Of a stretch of 64,000 nt of DNA, positions 17,518 through 25,952 are shown piece after piece. A program made the translations under genes and the position numbers. Location of the stretch: NCBI RefSeq assembly GCF_039543545.1, contig NZ_BAABJY010000001.1, forward strand, positions 744,001 to 808,000, in the 5' to 3' direction. The DNA comes from Luteimonas vadosa. GTDB taxonomy: Bacteria > Pseudomonadota > Gammaproteobacteria > Xanthomonadales > Xanthomonadaceae. The notes beneath the pieces are model-generated. The model had not been told where the DNA came from. It saw nothing but the letters and a program-made list of their open reading frames with translations, and searched no databases. Every line of letters starts with the position of its first letter. The stretch's first letter is position 1.

Positions 17518-17726
17518 CATTTGAGCGGCATGACCGCGTCGCTCTTCCTCATTGGCCCAGGCCGGGACCTGGCCTATGTCGGCAGGCGGGGATTGCGTTG
17601 CCCGTGCTGCGTGAGTCCTGGCGCGCGCAGGGACCTCGACAGCGGTGAACGGGGGGCGCCCGCCTGCGTTTGCGCGGTTGGGGCGCCAGGAGTATTTTCC
17701 AAGGGACACTGACCCCGGAGAGGAAC

Positions 17727-18236
17727 ATGAAAAGGGTAATGGTCTCTTTGGTAATGCTCGGCATGGCCTCGGCTGCGATGGCGAGTTTCGGAACCTCGCA
17801 GGACGCCCGCCAGATCCTTCGCGAACAGCGCCAGATCCAGGAACAAGTCGAGGATCCGCTCGGGAAGTACTCGCGCTTCAGCCCCGAGGCGACGGCCAGG
17901 CTGAATGCGGTCCAGGCAAGGATATTCAACCTGCTCGGCGGCGCCAGCACGGTCGACCACCTGGACAAGAACCAGAAGGTCGCCTTGTTCAATGCGCTGC
18001 AGGAAGTGCAGGCCATCCTTGCCGACAACGAGGACGACAGGCTGGTCTGCACGCGCGGCCACAAGCTCGGGAGCACGATCAAGGAAACACGCTGCGCCAC
18101 GGTCGCGCAGCGCCGGGAACTGCGCGACGGCGCCCGCTTGTACATGGAGAAGCCAGGGGCCTGCCAGCTGGGCGACGGAAGCGATTACTGCGGCGGTTCG
18201 GTGATCGAGCAGCCGGGAGGCCGCTGGACGCCCTGA
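17727..18236 (+). CDS. Secreted four-cysteine protein, paralog 4 of 4
   Basis: A 169-residue protein with a signal peptide (about 1-20, MASAAMASFG). It has the shared helix ARQILREQRQIQEQVEDPLGKY, the middle IFNLLGGASTVDHLDKNQKV and FNALQEVQAIL, and the C-x6-G-x7-C motif (LVCTRGHKLGSTIKETRCAT). A last cysteine pair is spaced by eight residues (CQLGDGSDYC), followed by a 14-residue tail not present in the others. GGAGAGG precedes the ATG, close to the ribosome site of paralog 1. It has its own transcription start if the terminator upstream works. Confidence 0.8.
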   Translation: MKRVMVSLVMLGMASAAMASFGTSQDARQILREQRQIQEQVEDPLGKYSRFSPEATARLNAVQARIFNLLGGASTVDHLDKNQKVALFNALQEVQAILADNEDDRLVCTRGHKLGSTIKETRCATVAQRRELRDGARLYMEKPGACQLGDGSDYCGGSVIEQPGGRWTP

Positions 18237-18245
18237 CCGGGGCCG

Positions 18246-19760
18246 CTAGGCGGCCACCGCTTCCTGGCGGCGATCGGCGCGGCGGTAGCCAAGCGCCTCG
18301 GTCAGGTGCGGCGTCCCGATATCGGCCTGTCCCTCTAGGTCGGCGATGGTCCGGGCCACGCGCAGGATCCGGTGCATGGCGCGGGCCGACAGTTGCAGGG
18401 CATCGATCGCGCGTTCCAGCAACGCCTGGTCGCGATGCTCCAGCCGGCAATGCGCCATCGTCGCGGCCTGGTCCAGTCCTGCATTGAGGCATCCTGCGCG
18501 CGCGAGTTGCTTCCCTCGGGCGTCGGCCACCCGCGTCCGCACGGTCGCGCTCGACTCACCCTCCGGCGCATCCGGGCGCAGGTCCGCCGGCGGCAGGCGG
18601 GGCACGTCCACGTGCAGGTCCAGGCGATCGAGCAGCGGACCCGACACCCGCCCGCGGTAGCGGCGAACCGCTTCCACGCCACACCGGCAGCGTCCGGAAG
18701 CATCGCCCGCCCAGCCGCAGGGACACGGATTCATCGCCGCCACGAGTTGGAAGCGCGCCGGGAATTCGCATTGACGGGCCGCGCGCGAGATGGTGACGAC
18801 GCCCGATTCCAGCGGCTGGCGCAGGACTTCTAGCGCGCGCCGGTCCCACTCGGGCAGCTCATCGAGGAAAAGCACCCCGTGGTGCGACAGCGAGATCTCG
18901 CCAGGACGCGGCTGCGCGCCGCCGCCCGCCAGGGCCACCGCGCTGGCCGTGTGGTGCGGGGCACGGAACGGCCGCTCGCGCCAGCGGGCAGGATCCAGGC
19001 CGCGTCCGCTGATCGACGCGATGGCGGCGGTCTCCAGGGCTTCGTCCTCGCTGGCCTCCGGCAGCAGCCCCGGCAGCCGGGAAGCGAGCAGGGTCTTGCC
19101 GCAGCCGGGTGGGCCAACGAGGAGCAGGTGGTGTCCGCCGGCGGCGGCGATCTCCAGTGCGCGCCGGGCATGCGCCTGGCCACGAACGTCGCGTAGGTCG
19201 GGACCGGCGACGGCGGCCGACGGCGGCGGCACCGCGATCGGCAGCGCCTGGTCGCCGTGCAACAGGCCGCAGACTTCCAGCAGGGTGCGCGCGGTGCGGA
19301 CCTCGACGTTCGAGGCCAGGGCGGCTTCCTCGCCATTGCCAACGGGGACGACCAGCTTGCGGCCCGCGGCGGCCGCGGCCAGGGCCGCAGGCAGGACGCC
19401 GTCCACGGCCCGGAGTTCGCCGGTCAGCCCCAGCTCCCCGAGGAACTCGTACCCTTCCAGCGCTTCCCGCGGGACCTGGCCACTGGCGGCGAGGATGCCG
19501 AGCGCGATCGGCAGGTCGAAGCGGCCGCCATCCTTGGGCAGGTCCGCCGGCGCCAGGTTGACGGTGATCACGCGCGCCGGGAATTCGTACTGCGCGCACT
19601 GGATGGCGGCGCGGACGCGGTCCTTGGATTCCCGGACGGCGGCCTCGGGCAGGCCGACGATGGACATGCGGGGCAAGCCCCCCGCGAGGTAGACCTCGAC
19701 CTTGACCGCCGGCGCGCGAATCCCGGCGCGGGCGCGTCCATGCACCAATGCCAGGCCCAT
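18246..19760 (-). CDS. comM: YifB/ComM-family AAA+ ATPase (Mg-chelatase-like)
   Basis: A 504-residue protein of the YifB/ComM family, hexameric helicases that extend branch migration during natural transformation. The N-terminal Lon-substrate-like domain spans ~1-170 (VEVYLAGGLPRMSIVGLPEAAVRESKDRVRAA type segments). The AAA+ core has Walker A GPPGCGKT near 216-223 and Walker B GVLFLDELPEW; a cysteine-rich CPCGWAGDASGRCRCG insert lies near 370; the Mg-chelatase C-terminal domain ends the protein. The chosen ATG is 19760. It follows ubiK by 10 bases. Confidence 0.93.
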   Translation of the reverse strand: MGLALVHGRARAGIRAPAVKVEVYLAGGLPRMSIVGLPEAAVRESKDRVRAAIQCAQYEFPARVITVNLAPADLPKDGGRFDLPIALGILAASGQVPREALEGYEFLGELGLTGELRAVDGVLPAALAAAAAGRKLVVPVGNGEEAALASNVEVRTARTLLEVCGLLHGDQALPIAVPPPSAAVAGPDLRDVRGQAHARRALEIAAAGGHHLLLVGPPGCGKTLLASRLPGLLPEASEDEALETAAIASISGRGLDPARWRERPFRAPHHTASAVALAGGGAQPRPGEISLSHHGVLFLDELPEWDRRALEVLRQPLESGVVTISRAARQCEFPARFQLVAAMNPCPCGWAGDASGRCRCGVEAVRRYRGRVSGPLLDRLDLHVDVPRLPPADLRPDAPEGESSATVRTRVADARGKQLARAGCLNAGLDQAATMAHCRLEHRDQALLERAIDALQLSARAMHRILRVARTIADLEGQADIGTPHLTEALGYRRADRRQEAVAA

Positions 19761-19770
19761 CGCGGCAGCG

Positions 19771-20058
19771 TCAGTAGGAGGATCCGGGTACGGATCCGGG
19801 CGCGTCGGGGGTCCCGGGCGAGCGGGCTTCGAGTTGCGCCATGAGTGCTTCCAGGGCGTCGAGCTTCTCGCGCGTGCGCAACAGCACCGCCCGCTGGACA
19901 TCGAATTCCTCGCGGGTGACCAGGTCGAGCCGCGACAGGCCCGCCTGGAGCACCGACTTGAAGTTCTCCTGCATTTCCTCCCGACTGTCGCGCAGGTTCG
20001 GGGGCACCAGTCCGCTCAGGCGGCGGGCGAGGTCGTCGATGTGGTTGAGGTCGATCAT
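19771..20058 (-). CDS. ubiK: Ubiquinone biosynthesis accessory factor UbiK
   Basis: A 95-residue membrane-fusogenic-type protein (YqiC/BMFP family). It has an N-terminal amphipathic helix (IDDLARRLSGLVPPNL), the family segment REEMQENFKSVLQAGLSRLDLVTREEFDVQRAVL, and a coiled coil (about 55-80) that trimerises in known members. UbiK binds UbiJ and helps ubiquinone synthesis; ubiJ is at 658-1329. GGAGG precedes the ATG at 20058. The comM gene follows ten bases on, so they are likely co-transcribed. Confidence 0.9.
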   Translation of the reverse strand: MIDLNHIDDLARRLSGLVPPNLRDSREEMQENFKSVLQAGLSRLDLVTREEFDVQRAVLLRTREKLDALEALMAQLEARSPGTPDAPGSVPGSSY

Positions 20059-20239
20059 GGCGGTGTCCTCCGTTGGTGCGCCCAGCATGATATCCACCGC
20101 GCGGCCCGGCCATCGGTGCGCGGCGCGCCGTGTCGTCGGGAAACTCCGAATGCCCGGTATCGCGCCGGCGTGCCCGCCGCGGCAGCTTGCGCCGACCGGG
20201 CCGCGCTATGCTGGCCGCAAAACGAGGGGAGACTTCGCG

Positions 20240-20578
20240 ATGAAGATGGTCATGGCCATCATCAAGCCATTCAAGCTCGACGACGTGCGGGAGGCGCTTG
20301 CCGAGGCTGGGGTCGCCGGCATCACCGTCACCGAGGTCAAGGGCTTCGGACGCCAGAAAGGCCACACCGAGTTGTATCGGGGCGCCGAGTACGTGGTCGA
20401 CTTCCTGCCGAAGATCAAGCTCGAGGTCGCGGTCACCGACGATCGCGCGGACGCGGTGGTGGAGGCCGTCATGCACGCCGCCGGCACCGGCAAGATCGGC
20501 GACGGCAAGCTCTTCGTCTGGGACCTGGAAAAGGTGGTGCGGATCAGGACCGGCGAACTGGACGGCGACGCGCTTTAA
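20240..20578 (+). CDS. glnB: Nitrogen regulatory protein PII
   Basis: A 112-residue PII protein, a trimeric sensor of 2-oxoglutarate, ATP/ADP and glutamine status. Tyr51, the uridylylation site, is present in the T-loop (HTELYRGAEYVVDF), and the C-terminal signature TGKIGDGKLFV and RIRTGE are intact. No amtB lies next to it, so glnB is favoured over glnK, without certainty. Its stop codon overlaps the stop of the convergent cyclase gene by four bases (TTTAA region). Confidence 0.9.
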   Translation: MKMVMAIIKPFKLDDVREALAEAGVAGITVTEVKGFGRQKGHTELYRGAEYVVDFLPKIKLEVAVTDDRADAVVEAVMHAAGTGKIGDGKLFVWDLEKVVRIRTGELDGDAL

Positions 20579-21390
20579 GACACCCCCCCGTCCTGGCAGG
20601 CGACGCGATTGCGCCCGGCCTCCTTGGCGCGATACAGGGCGGTGTCGGCGCGTTCGATGAGGTCGCCGAGGGAGTCGGGATCCTGGCTCTGGGCGACGCC
20701 GACGCTGATCGTGACCGGCATGCCCGGGCACAGGTCGTCGAAGGACCGCTGCTGGACCGCGGCGCGCAGGCCGTCGGCGATCAGCATGGCCGCCTTGGCG
20801 CGCGTACCGGGGCAGACCACCAGGAACTCTTCGCCGCCGATCCGTCCGATCAGGTCGCCCAGGCCGAGCGACGACTGGCAGACGTGCGCCACGCGCCGCA
20901 GCACCTGGTCGCCGACCGGATGGCCGAAGCGATCGTTGATCCGCTTGAAGTAGTCGATGTCCAGCATCAGGATCGACATCGGGACGTGATCGAGCAGGGC
21001 CTGCTGGATCGCCTTGCCCGCGCGCTCCTGGATGTGCAGGCGGCTCGACACCCGGGTGAGCAAGTCGGTTTCGACGAGCTCGCGGAGCTTGCCGGAGCGC
21101 CGGCGTTGCTGGTACGCCATCACGGACCAGCTGGCCAGCAGCAATCCCCCCAGGACGAAGGTCCCGACCTGCCAGTGGCGCAGGCGCTGCCCCGCGACGC
21201 GGTCCTGGCGTCCTGCGCCGGTGGCGACGCCGGCCTGCGCGGACTCGACGCGATGCGCGGGTCCCGCGTCGCGCGCGTGATCCCGCGGCGTTGGCGCCTG
21301 CACCCGGTCCACCTGCCGCGCAGGCAGGTCCGCGCACAAGGCCAGTGCCAGCATCCCCCCCAGCAGCACGCTGGCGGCAGTCGGTCTCAT
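20575..21390 (-). CDS. Membrane-anchored diguanylate cyclase (GGEEF)
   Basis: A 271-residue protein with an N-terminal signal-like helix (about 1-20), a short, Arg/Ala-rich probably periplasmic part, a second membrane helix (about 75-95) and a GGDEF domain. The active site reads GGEEF (near residues 185-189), which is functional in many cyclases, with DIDYFKRINDRFGHPVGD also intact. The inhibitory RxxD site is replaced by GLGD, so product inhibition at the I-site is unlikely. ATG 21390 is chosen because the signal-like helix starts there. Confidence 0.88.
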   Translation of the reverse strand: MRPTAASVLLGGMLALALCADLPARQVDRVQAPTPRDHARDAGPAHRVESAQAGVATGAGRQDRVAGQRLRHWQVGTFVLGGLLLASWSVMAYQQRRRSGKLRELVETDLLTRVSSRLHIQERAGKAIQQALLDHVPMSILMLDIDYFKRINDRFGHPVGDQVLRRVAHVCQSSLGLGDLIGRIGGEEFLVVCPGTRAKAAMLIADGLRAAVQQRSFDDLCPGMPVTISVGVAQSQDPDSLGDLIERADTALYRAKEAGRNRVACQDGGVS

Positions 21391-21505
21391 GTCCGGTGGC
21401 CGGCTCCTCGGCGTAGCATCCGTGCGGCCCAGCTTACTGCCCACCCGGGGAAGTGCGCGGGACGCATCGATGGGTGCGACAGGCAACCTGGCTCACGATC
21501 GCGCG

Positions 21506-22354
21506 CTAGCGCTCGAGGCGCTCCGCCACGAATGGCGGCAGCACGCGCGCGGCGCCATGGACGCCGGCGCTGTAGTAGCGCGTTTCGAAGGATTTGTCCG
21601 CGGCGTCCTGCTCGCGGAACCCAAACCCCCCCGACTTCCTTGCCAGCGTGCAGCTCCACCACCCCGTGGGGTAGCACGGCTGGGGGAAGGGCAGCGTCTG
21701 GAAGGCATTGAAGCCGGCCTTGCGCATTTCCCCGCGCATTTCCAGGATCAGGTCCAGCAGCACCAGCGGCGACTCGGATTGCTGCACCAGGATCCCGTCG
21801 TCCCTGAGTGCGCGGAAACAGCTCTCGTAGAACGCCTTGTTGAACAGGCCTTCGGCGGGCCCGACCGGATCGGTGGAGTCGACGATGACGATGTCCAGGC
21901 TGCCCGGCGCGCAAGCGGCCATGTACGCGATGCCGTCGTCGAACAACAGCTCGGCACGCGGATCGCCGTTGGATTCGCACAATTCGGGGAAATGCTTCTC
22001 CGCCATGCGCGTGACCTGCTCGTCGATGTCGCACTGCACGGCGCGCGCGACGCCCGGATGCTTCAGCACTTCGCGCAACGTCCCGCAGTCGCCGCCGCCG
22101 ATGATCACGACCTGCTTCGGATCCGGGTGCGTGAACAATGCCGGGTGCGACATCATCTCGTGGTACAGGAAGTTGTCGCGCGTGGTCAGCATCATCGCGC
22201 CATCGATGAGCATCAGGTTGCCCCAGTCCGTGCTCTCGTAGATCTCGATCTTCTGGAAGGGCGACTGCACCTCGTCGAGCTTGCGCACGATCCGGTAGCC
22301 AATGGCGGAACCCGCGGGTTCGAAGTTTTCGTATTTCCAGCTGGGATCGGTCAT
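21506..22354 (-). CDS. speE: Spermidine synthase
   Basis: A 282-residue aminopropyltransferase that makes spermidine from putrescine and decarboxylated S-adenosylmethionine. Visible family parts are the N-terminal beta hairpin domain, QKIEIYESTDWGNLMLIDG, YHEMMSHP, the nucleotide-binding loop GGGDCGTLREV, and the active-site DSTDPVGPAEGLF. It is divergent from speA with 153 bases between the starts, so both polyamine genes probably share a control region. Confidence 0.95.
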   Translation of the reverse strand: MTDPSWKYENFEPAGSAIGYRIVRKLDEVQSPFQKIEIYESTDWGNLMLIDGAMMLTTRDNFLYHEMMSHPALFTHPDPKQVVIIGGGDCGTLREVLKHPGVARAVQCDIDEQVTRMAEKHFPELCESNGDPRAELLFDDGIAYMAACAPGSLDIVIVDSTDPVGPAEGLFNKAFYESCFRALRDDGILVQQSESPLVLLDLILEMRGEMRKAGFNAFQTLPFPQPCYPTGWWSCTLARKSGGFGFREQDAADKSFETRYYSAGVHGAARVLPPFVAERLER

Positions 22355-22507
22355 CGTGGGGCCTGGTCGAGGGTGAGTACCACCGCGTTGCGCGGCCGAC
22401 TGCCGCCGCAGCCAGCCGGGCGTTCGCCGGGGCGGGGCCGCGGATTGTATCCAACGGGCCCGGAGGCGGGCGTTAGAATGCCCGTCCGTACTCGCCGGAT
22501 AGCGCCC

Positions 22508-24397
22508 ATGACCACCTGGTCGCCCGACCAAGCCCGCAAGACGTACTCGATCCCGCATTGGGCCGAAGGGTACTTCGACGTCGATGCCGCCGGCCGCATC
22601 ATCGTCCAGCCCGATGGCCCCGACGGGCCGACGATCCCGTTGCCCGACGTGGTCGACACGGCACTGTCGCAGGGCGCGCACCTGCCGCTGCTGGTGCGCT
22701 TCCCGGACATGCTCGGCGATCGCCTGCGCAAGCTGCAGTCGGCCTTCGCGCAGGCGCAGGCCGACTGGGAATACACCGGCGGCTACACCGCGGTCTATCC
22801 GATCAAGGTCAACCAGCACCAGGGCGTGGCCGGCACGCTGGCGACGCATGCGGGGGAGGGCTTCGGGCTCGAGGCCGGCAGCAAGCCGGAGCTGATGGCC
22901 GTGCTGGCGTTGAGCCGGCCCGGCGGCCTGGTGGTGTGCAATGGCTACAAGGACCGCGAATACATCCGGCTGGCGCTGATCGGGCGCAAGCTCGGGGTGC
23001 AGACCTACATCGTGATCGAGAAGCCGTCCGAACTCGCCCTGGTCATGGCCGAGGCGCGGGCGCTGGACGTCAAGCCCGCGCTGGGCGTGCGCATGCGGCT
23101 GGCCTCGCTGGGCGCGGGCAAGTGGCAGAACAGCGGCGGCGACAAGGCCAAGTTCGGCTTGTCCCCGCGGCAGTTGCTGGATCTGTGGAAGTCGCTGCGC
23201 GACAGCGGCATGGGCGACTGCCTGGGCCTGCTGCATTTCCACATGGGCTCGCAGATCTCCAACGTGCGCGACATCGCCAACGGCATGCGCGAGGCGACGC
23301 GCTACTTCGTCGAGCTGTCCAAGCTGGGCGCGAACATCACGCACGTCGACGTCGGCGGCGGCCTGGGCATCGATTACGAGGGCACGCGCTCGCGCAGCTT
23401 CTGCTCGATCAACTACGGCATCCAGCAGTACGCCGGCACCATCGTGCAGCCGCTGGCCGATGCCTGCCAGGCCAATGGCCTGCCGCCGCCGCGCATCGTG
23501 ACCGAATGCGGCCGCGCGATGACCGCGCACCACGCGGTGCTGGTGGCCAACGTGTCCGAGGTTGAGGCCGCGCCCGAAGGGCGCGTGCCCGACGTCCACG
23601 ACGACGAGCCGACGGTGATCCGCCACCTGCGCGAGATCCACGCGGAACTCGATGCGCGCCCGGCGGTCGAGCTGTTCCAAGAGGCGCAGCATTTCCACGC
23701 CGAGGGCCTGGCATCCTATGCCCTCGGCCAGATCGACCTGATCCACCGGGCGCGGATCGACGACCTGTTCTACGCCATCGCGCACGCCGTGCGCTCGAGG
23801 CTGGCCTACGGCGAGAAGAGCCATCGGCCGGTGCTCGACGAGCTCAACGAACGCCTGGTCGACAAGTACTTCGTGAATTTCAGCGTGTTCGAGTCGATGC
23901 CGGACGTATGGGCCATCGACCAGGTGTTCCCGATCGCGCCGATCGAGCGCCTCGACGAGAAGCCGGGCCGACGCGGGATCATCGCCGACCTGACCTGCGA
24001 CTCCGACGGCAAGATCGACACCTACGTCGAGAACGAGGACCTGGACACCTCGATGCCGTTGCACGCCCTGCGGCCCGGCGAGAGCTACCGGCTGGGTTTC
24101 TTCCTGGTCGGCGCGTACCAGGAGATCCTCGGCGACATCCACAACCTGTTCGGCGACACCGACGCGGTCGAGGTGCGGATCAAGGACGGCGCGATCGGCA
24201 TCACCCAGCAACGGCGCGGCGACACCACCGACGTCATGCTCGACTACGTCGGATACAAGGTCGACGACCTGCGGCGCCGCTACCGCGCGCTGGTCGGCTC
24301 CGCGGACATCGGCAAGTCCGAAGCGGCCAAGCTCAACGAGATGCTGGAGGCAGGCCTGACCGGCTACACCTACCTCAACGCCGATCCCGGCGCGTAG
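22508..24397 (+). CDS. speA: Biosynthetic arginine decarboxylase
   Basis: A 629-residue PLP-dependent, alanine-racemase-fold decarboxylase that converts arginine to agmatine. The PLP lysine lies in YPIKVNQHQG near residue 104. Other family parts are GLEAGSKPEL, HFHMGSQISN, the glycine loop VDVGGGLGIDYEG, and the C-terminal catalytic Cys segment TCDSDGKID. Length matches SpeA (E. coli 658). Together with divergent speE it gives a route from arginine to spermidine, though the agmatine-to-putrescine enzymes are not in this window. Confidence 0.95.
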   Translation: MTTWSPDQARKTYSIPHWAEGYFDVDAAGRIIVQPDGPDGPTIPLPDVVDTALSQGAHLPLLVRFPDMLGDRLRKLQSAFAQAQADWEYTGGYTAVYPIKVNQHQGVAGTLATHAGEGFGLEAGSKPELMAVLALSRPGGLVVCNGYKDREYIRLALIGRKLGVQTYIVIEKPSELALVMAEARALDVKPALGVRMRLASLGAGKWQNSGGDKAKFGLSPRQLLDLWKSLRDSGMGDCLGLLHFHMGSQISNVRDIANGMREATRYFVELSKLGANITHVDVGGGLGIDYEGTRSRSFCSINYGIQQYAGTIVQPLADACQANGLPPPRIVTECGRAMTAHHAVLVANVSEVEAAPEGRVPDVHDDEPTVIRHLREIHAELDARPAVELFQEAQHFHAEGLASYALGQIDLIHRARIDDLFYAIAHAVRSRLAYGEKSHRPVLDELNERLVDKYFVNFSVFESMPDVWAIDQVFPIAPIERLDEKPGRRGIIADLTCDSDGKIDTYVENEDLDTSMPLHALRPGESYRLGFFLVGAYQEILGDIHNLFGDTDAVEVRIKDGAIGITQQRRGDTTDVMLDYVGYKVDDLRRRYRALVGSADIGKSEAAKLNEMLEAGLTGYTYLNADPGA

Positions 24398-24511
24398 CCG
24401 GGTCGGCGGGACCGGCCGCGGGGAGCGGCTGCCGGTGCTCCGCGCCGGCTCGGATACCGTCCCGTCCTGTTTCGCGGCCGCGTGAGCAGGGGCCGCGAGG
24501 GCTGGCCGCGC

Positions 24512-25264
24512 TCAGGATTCGCGGTGGATCCGGAAGCCCGCGAACGACTGGCTGACCGGCATGAGTTCCAGCCGGTTGATGTTGAGGTGCGGCGGCAGGT
24601 TCGCGACCCACCAGAGGGTCTCGGCGATGTCGGCGGCGGTGATCGGCGACGCGCCCGCGTAAAGCTCGTCCGAGGCGGACTGGTCGCCCCCGGTGCGCAC
24701 CAGCGTGAATTCGGTTTCCGCCAGGCCCGGTTCGATCGAGGTCACGCGCACGCCGGTGCCGTGCAGGTCCGCGCGCAGCCCGAGCGAGAACTGGGTGACG
24801 AAGGCCTTGGTCGCGCCGTAGACGTTGCCGCCGGCGTAGGGATAGGTCGCCGCGATCGAACTGATGTTGAGGATGGCGCCGCGCCGCGGCACGAGGGTCG
24901 GTAGCAAGGCATGGGTCAGCGTCGCCAGCGCGGTGACGTTGCTGTCGATCATCTGCCGCCACTGGCCGAGGTCGGCATGCTGCGCAGGCGCGGTGCCGAG
25001 CGCCAGGCCGGCGTTGTTGACCAGGACGTCGATGTCGCGGAAGCCGGTGGGCAGGGCCTCGATCGCCGCCTGCATGGCCTCGGTGTCGCGGATGTCGAAG
25101 CTCGCGGCGTGGATGCATCCCGGTGGGAAGCGTTGCGCGAGTTCCTGCAGCCGTTGCGCGCGCCGGCCGCAGGCGATCACGCGCCATCCGGCACCGGCGA
25201 AGCGTTCGACGGCAGCGGCGCCGAAGCCTGAGGTCGCGCCGGTGATGAGGATGGTGCGGGGCAT
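24512..25264 (-). CDS. Short-chain dehydrogenase/reductase (YdfG-like)
   Basis: A 250-residue classical SDR. It has the cofactor motif TGATSGFG (residues 8-15), an Arg pair after the second strand (CGRRAQR) that favours NADP, NNAG, a catalytic Ser in ISSIA, and YGATK with Tyr and Lys. The segment GTGVRVTSIEPGLAETEF resembles NADP-dependent 3-hydroxy acid dehydrogenases such as YdfG, which act on L-allo-threonine and serine. Substrate not established. It is the last gene of the minus-strand run that begins with radC. Confidence 0.88.
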   Translation of the reverse strand: MPRTILITGATSGFGAAAVERFAGAGWRVIACGRRAQRLQELAQRFPPGCIHAASFDIRDTEAMQAAIEALPTGFRDIDVLVNNAGLALGTAPAQHADLGQWRQMIDSNVTALATLTHALLPTLVPRRGAILNISSIAATYPYAGGNVYGATKAFVTQFSLGLRADLHGTGVRVTSIEPGLAETEFTLVRTGGDQSASDELYAGASPITAADIAETLWWVANLPPHLNINRLELMPVSQSFAGFRIHRES

Positions 25265-25424
25265 GCGCCGATTCTAGTCGACGCGATCCGCTGCAGAGGT
25301 GCCGGCTCCGATCGCGGATGGCGCGCTCACCCCGCTTGGCTGGCCGGCTCGCCGCAATCCCCGCGGCCAGCCGTTGCCCATCGTGCATGCACCGTGCCCG
25401 CGCGGCCCGGGTCGGTGGAGGCGC

Positions 25425-25865
25425 TCAGCGGGGCGTCTTCTTCGTGGCCGGTTTTGCGGCCTTTTTCTTCGCAGGCTGGTTCGTTTTTTTCCCGGCGAGG
25501 CTGGACTTGGCGGTCTTCGAAGCCGTCTTGGGTGCTGTCTTGGGGGTGGCGGTTCCGGAGGCCTGCCCCGAAGGCTTGCGCTTGCGCCCGGTGGCCGACT
25601 TGCCGCGCGTGCGCGCGCGGCTGGCCCGGGTCTTCTTCAGCATGTCCTCGGCCAGCACCACGTCCTCGGACAGGATCCCGGCCGCCTTGGCGATGGCGAT
25701 GCGCGCCTCGGCCTTGTTTTCGTCCGGATTGGCGAGCAGCAGTTCGCGGATCGCCTCGCGCAGCGCCGCGGCGGCATCGCGCTTGAGGCGCAGGTCGCTG
25801 CTCTGCCTGAACAGCAGCAGCAGGGCATCGACGACGGGTTTGATCAGGGCGGCTTCTACAGGCAT
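25425..25865 (-). CDS. Small protein with histone-H1-like Lys/Ala/Pro-rich tail
   Basis: A 146-residue protein. Residues 1-70 form a helical domain (LIKPVVDALLLLFRQSSDLRLKRDAAAALREAI) of no family known to me. From about 75 on, the chain is almost only Lys, Ala, Thr, Pro and Arg with KKAAKPATKK-type repeats, like eukaryotic H1 tails and the bacterial proteins AlgP or Hc1. This suggests non-specific nucleic-acid binding. It follows the SPOR gene by 87 bases. The start is ATG 25865; the frame opens further upstream, to 25910, without a ribosome site. Confidence 0.7.
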   Translation of the reverse strand: MPVEAALIKPVVDALLLLFRQSSDLRLKRDAAAALREAIRELLLANPDENKAEARIAIAKAAGILSEDVVLAEDMLKKTRASRARTRGKSATGRKRKPSGQASGTATPKTAPKTASKTAKSSLAGKKTNQPAKKKAAKPATKKTPR

Positions 25866-25952
25866 GGCGAATCCCGGTGAGCAGGGCAGCATGCGGTTCG
25901 CAGGTCTCACCGACCGCGACGGGGGCGGACGGGCAGCGGCCGGCTGCCGTCC

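Noticed and set aside
22060..22110. Cys in the SpeE nucleotide loop (GGGDCG) as an unusual change
   Set aside because: I believe this variant is common in related spermidine synthases, so it is not evidence of altered function.
22355..24211. Long open extension upstream of speE on the minus strand
   Set aside because: It runs antisense through speA, and SpeE has a family-matching start at 22354.
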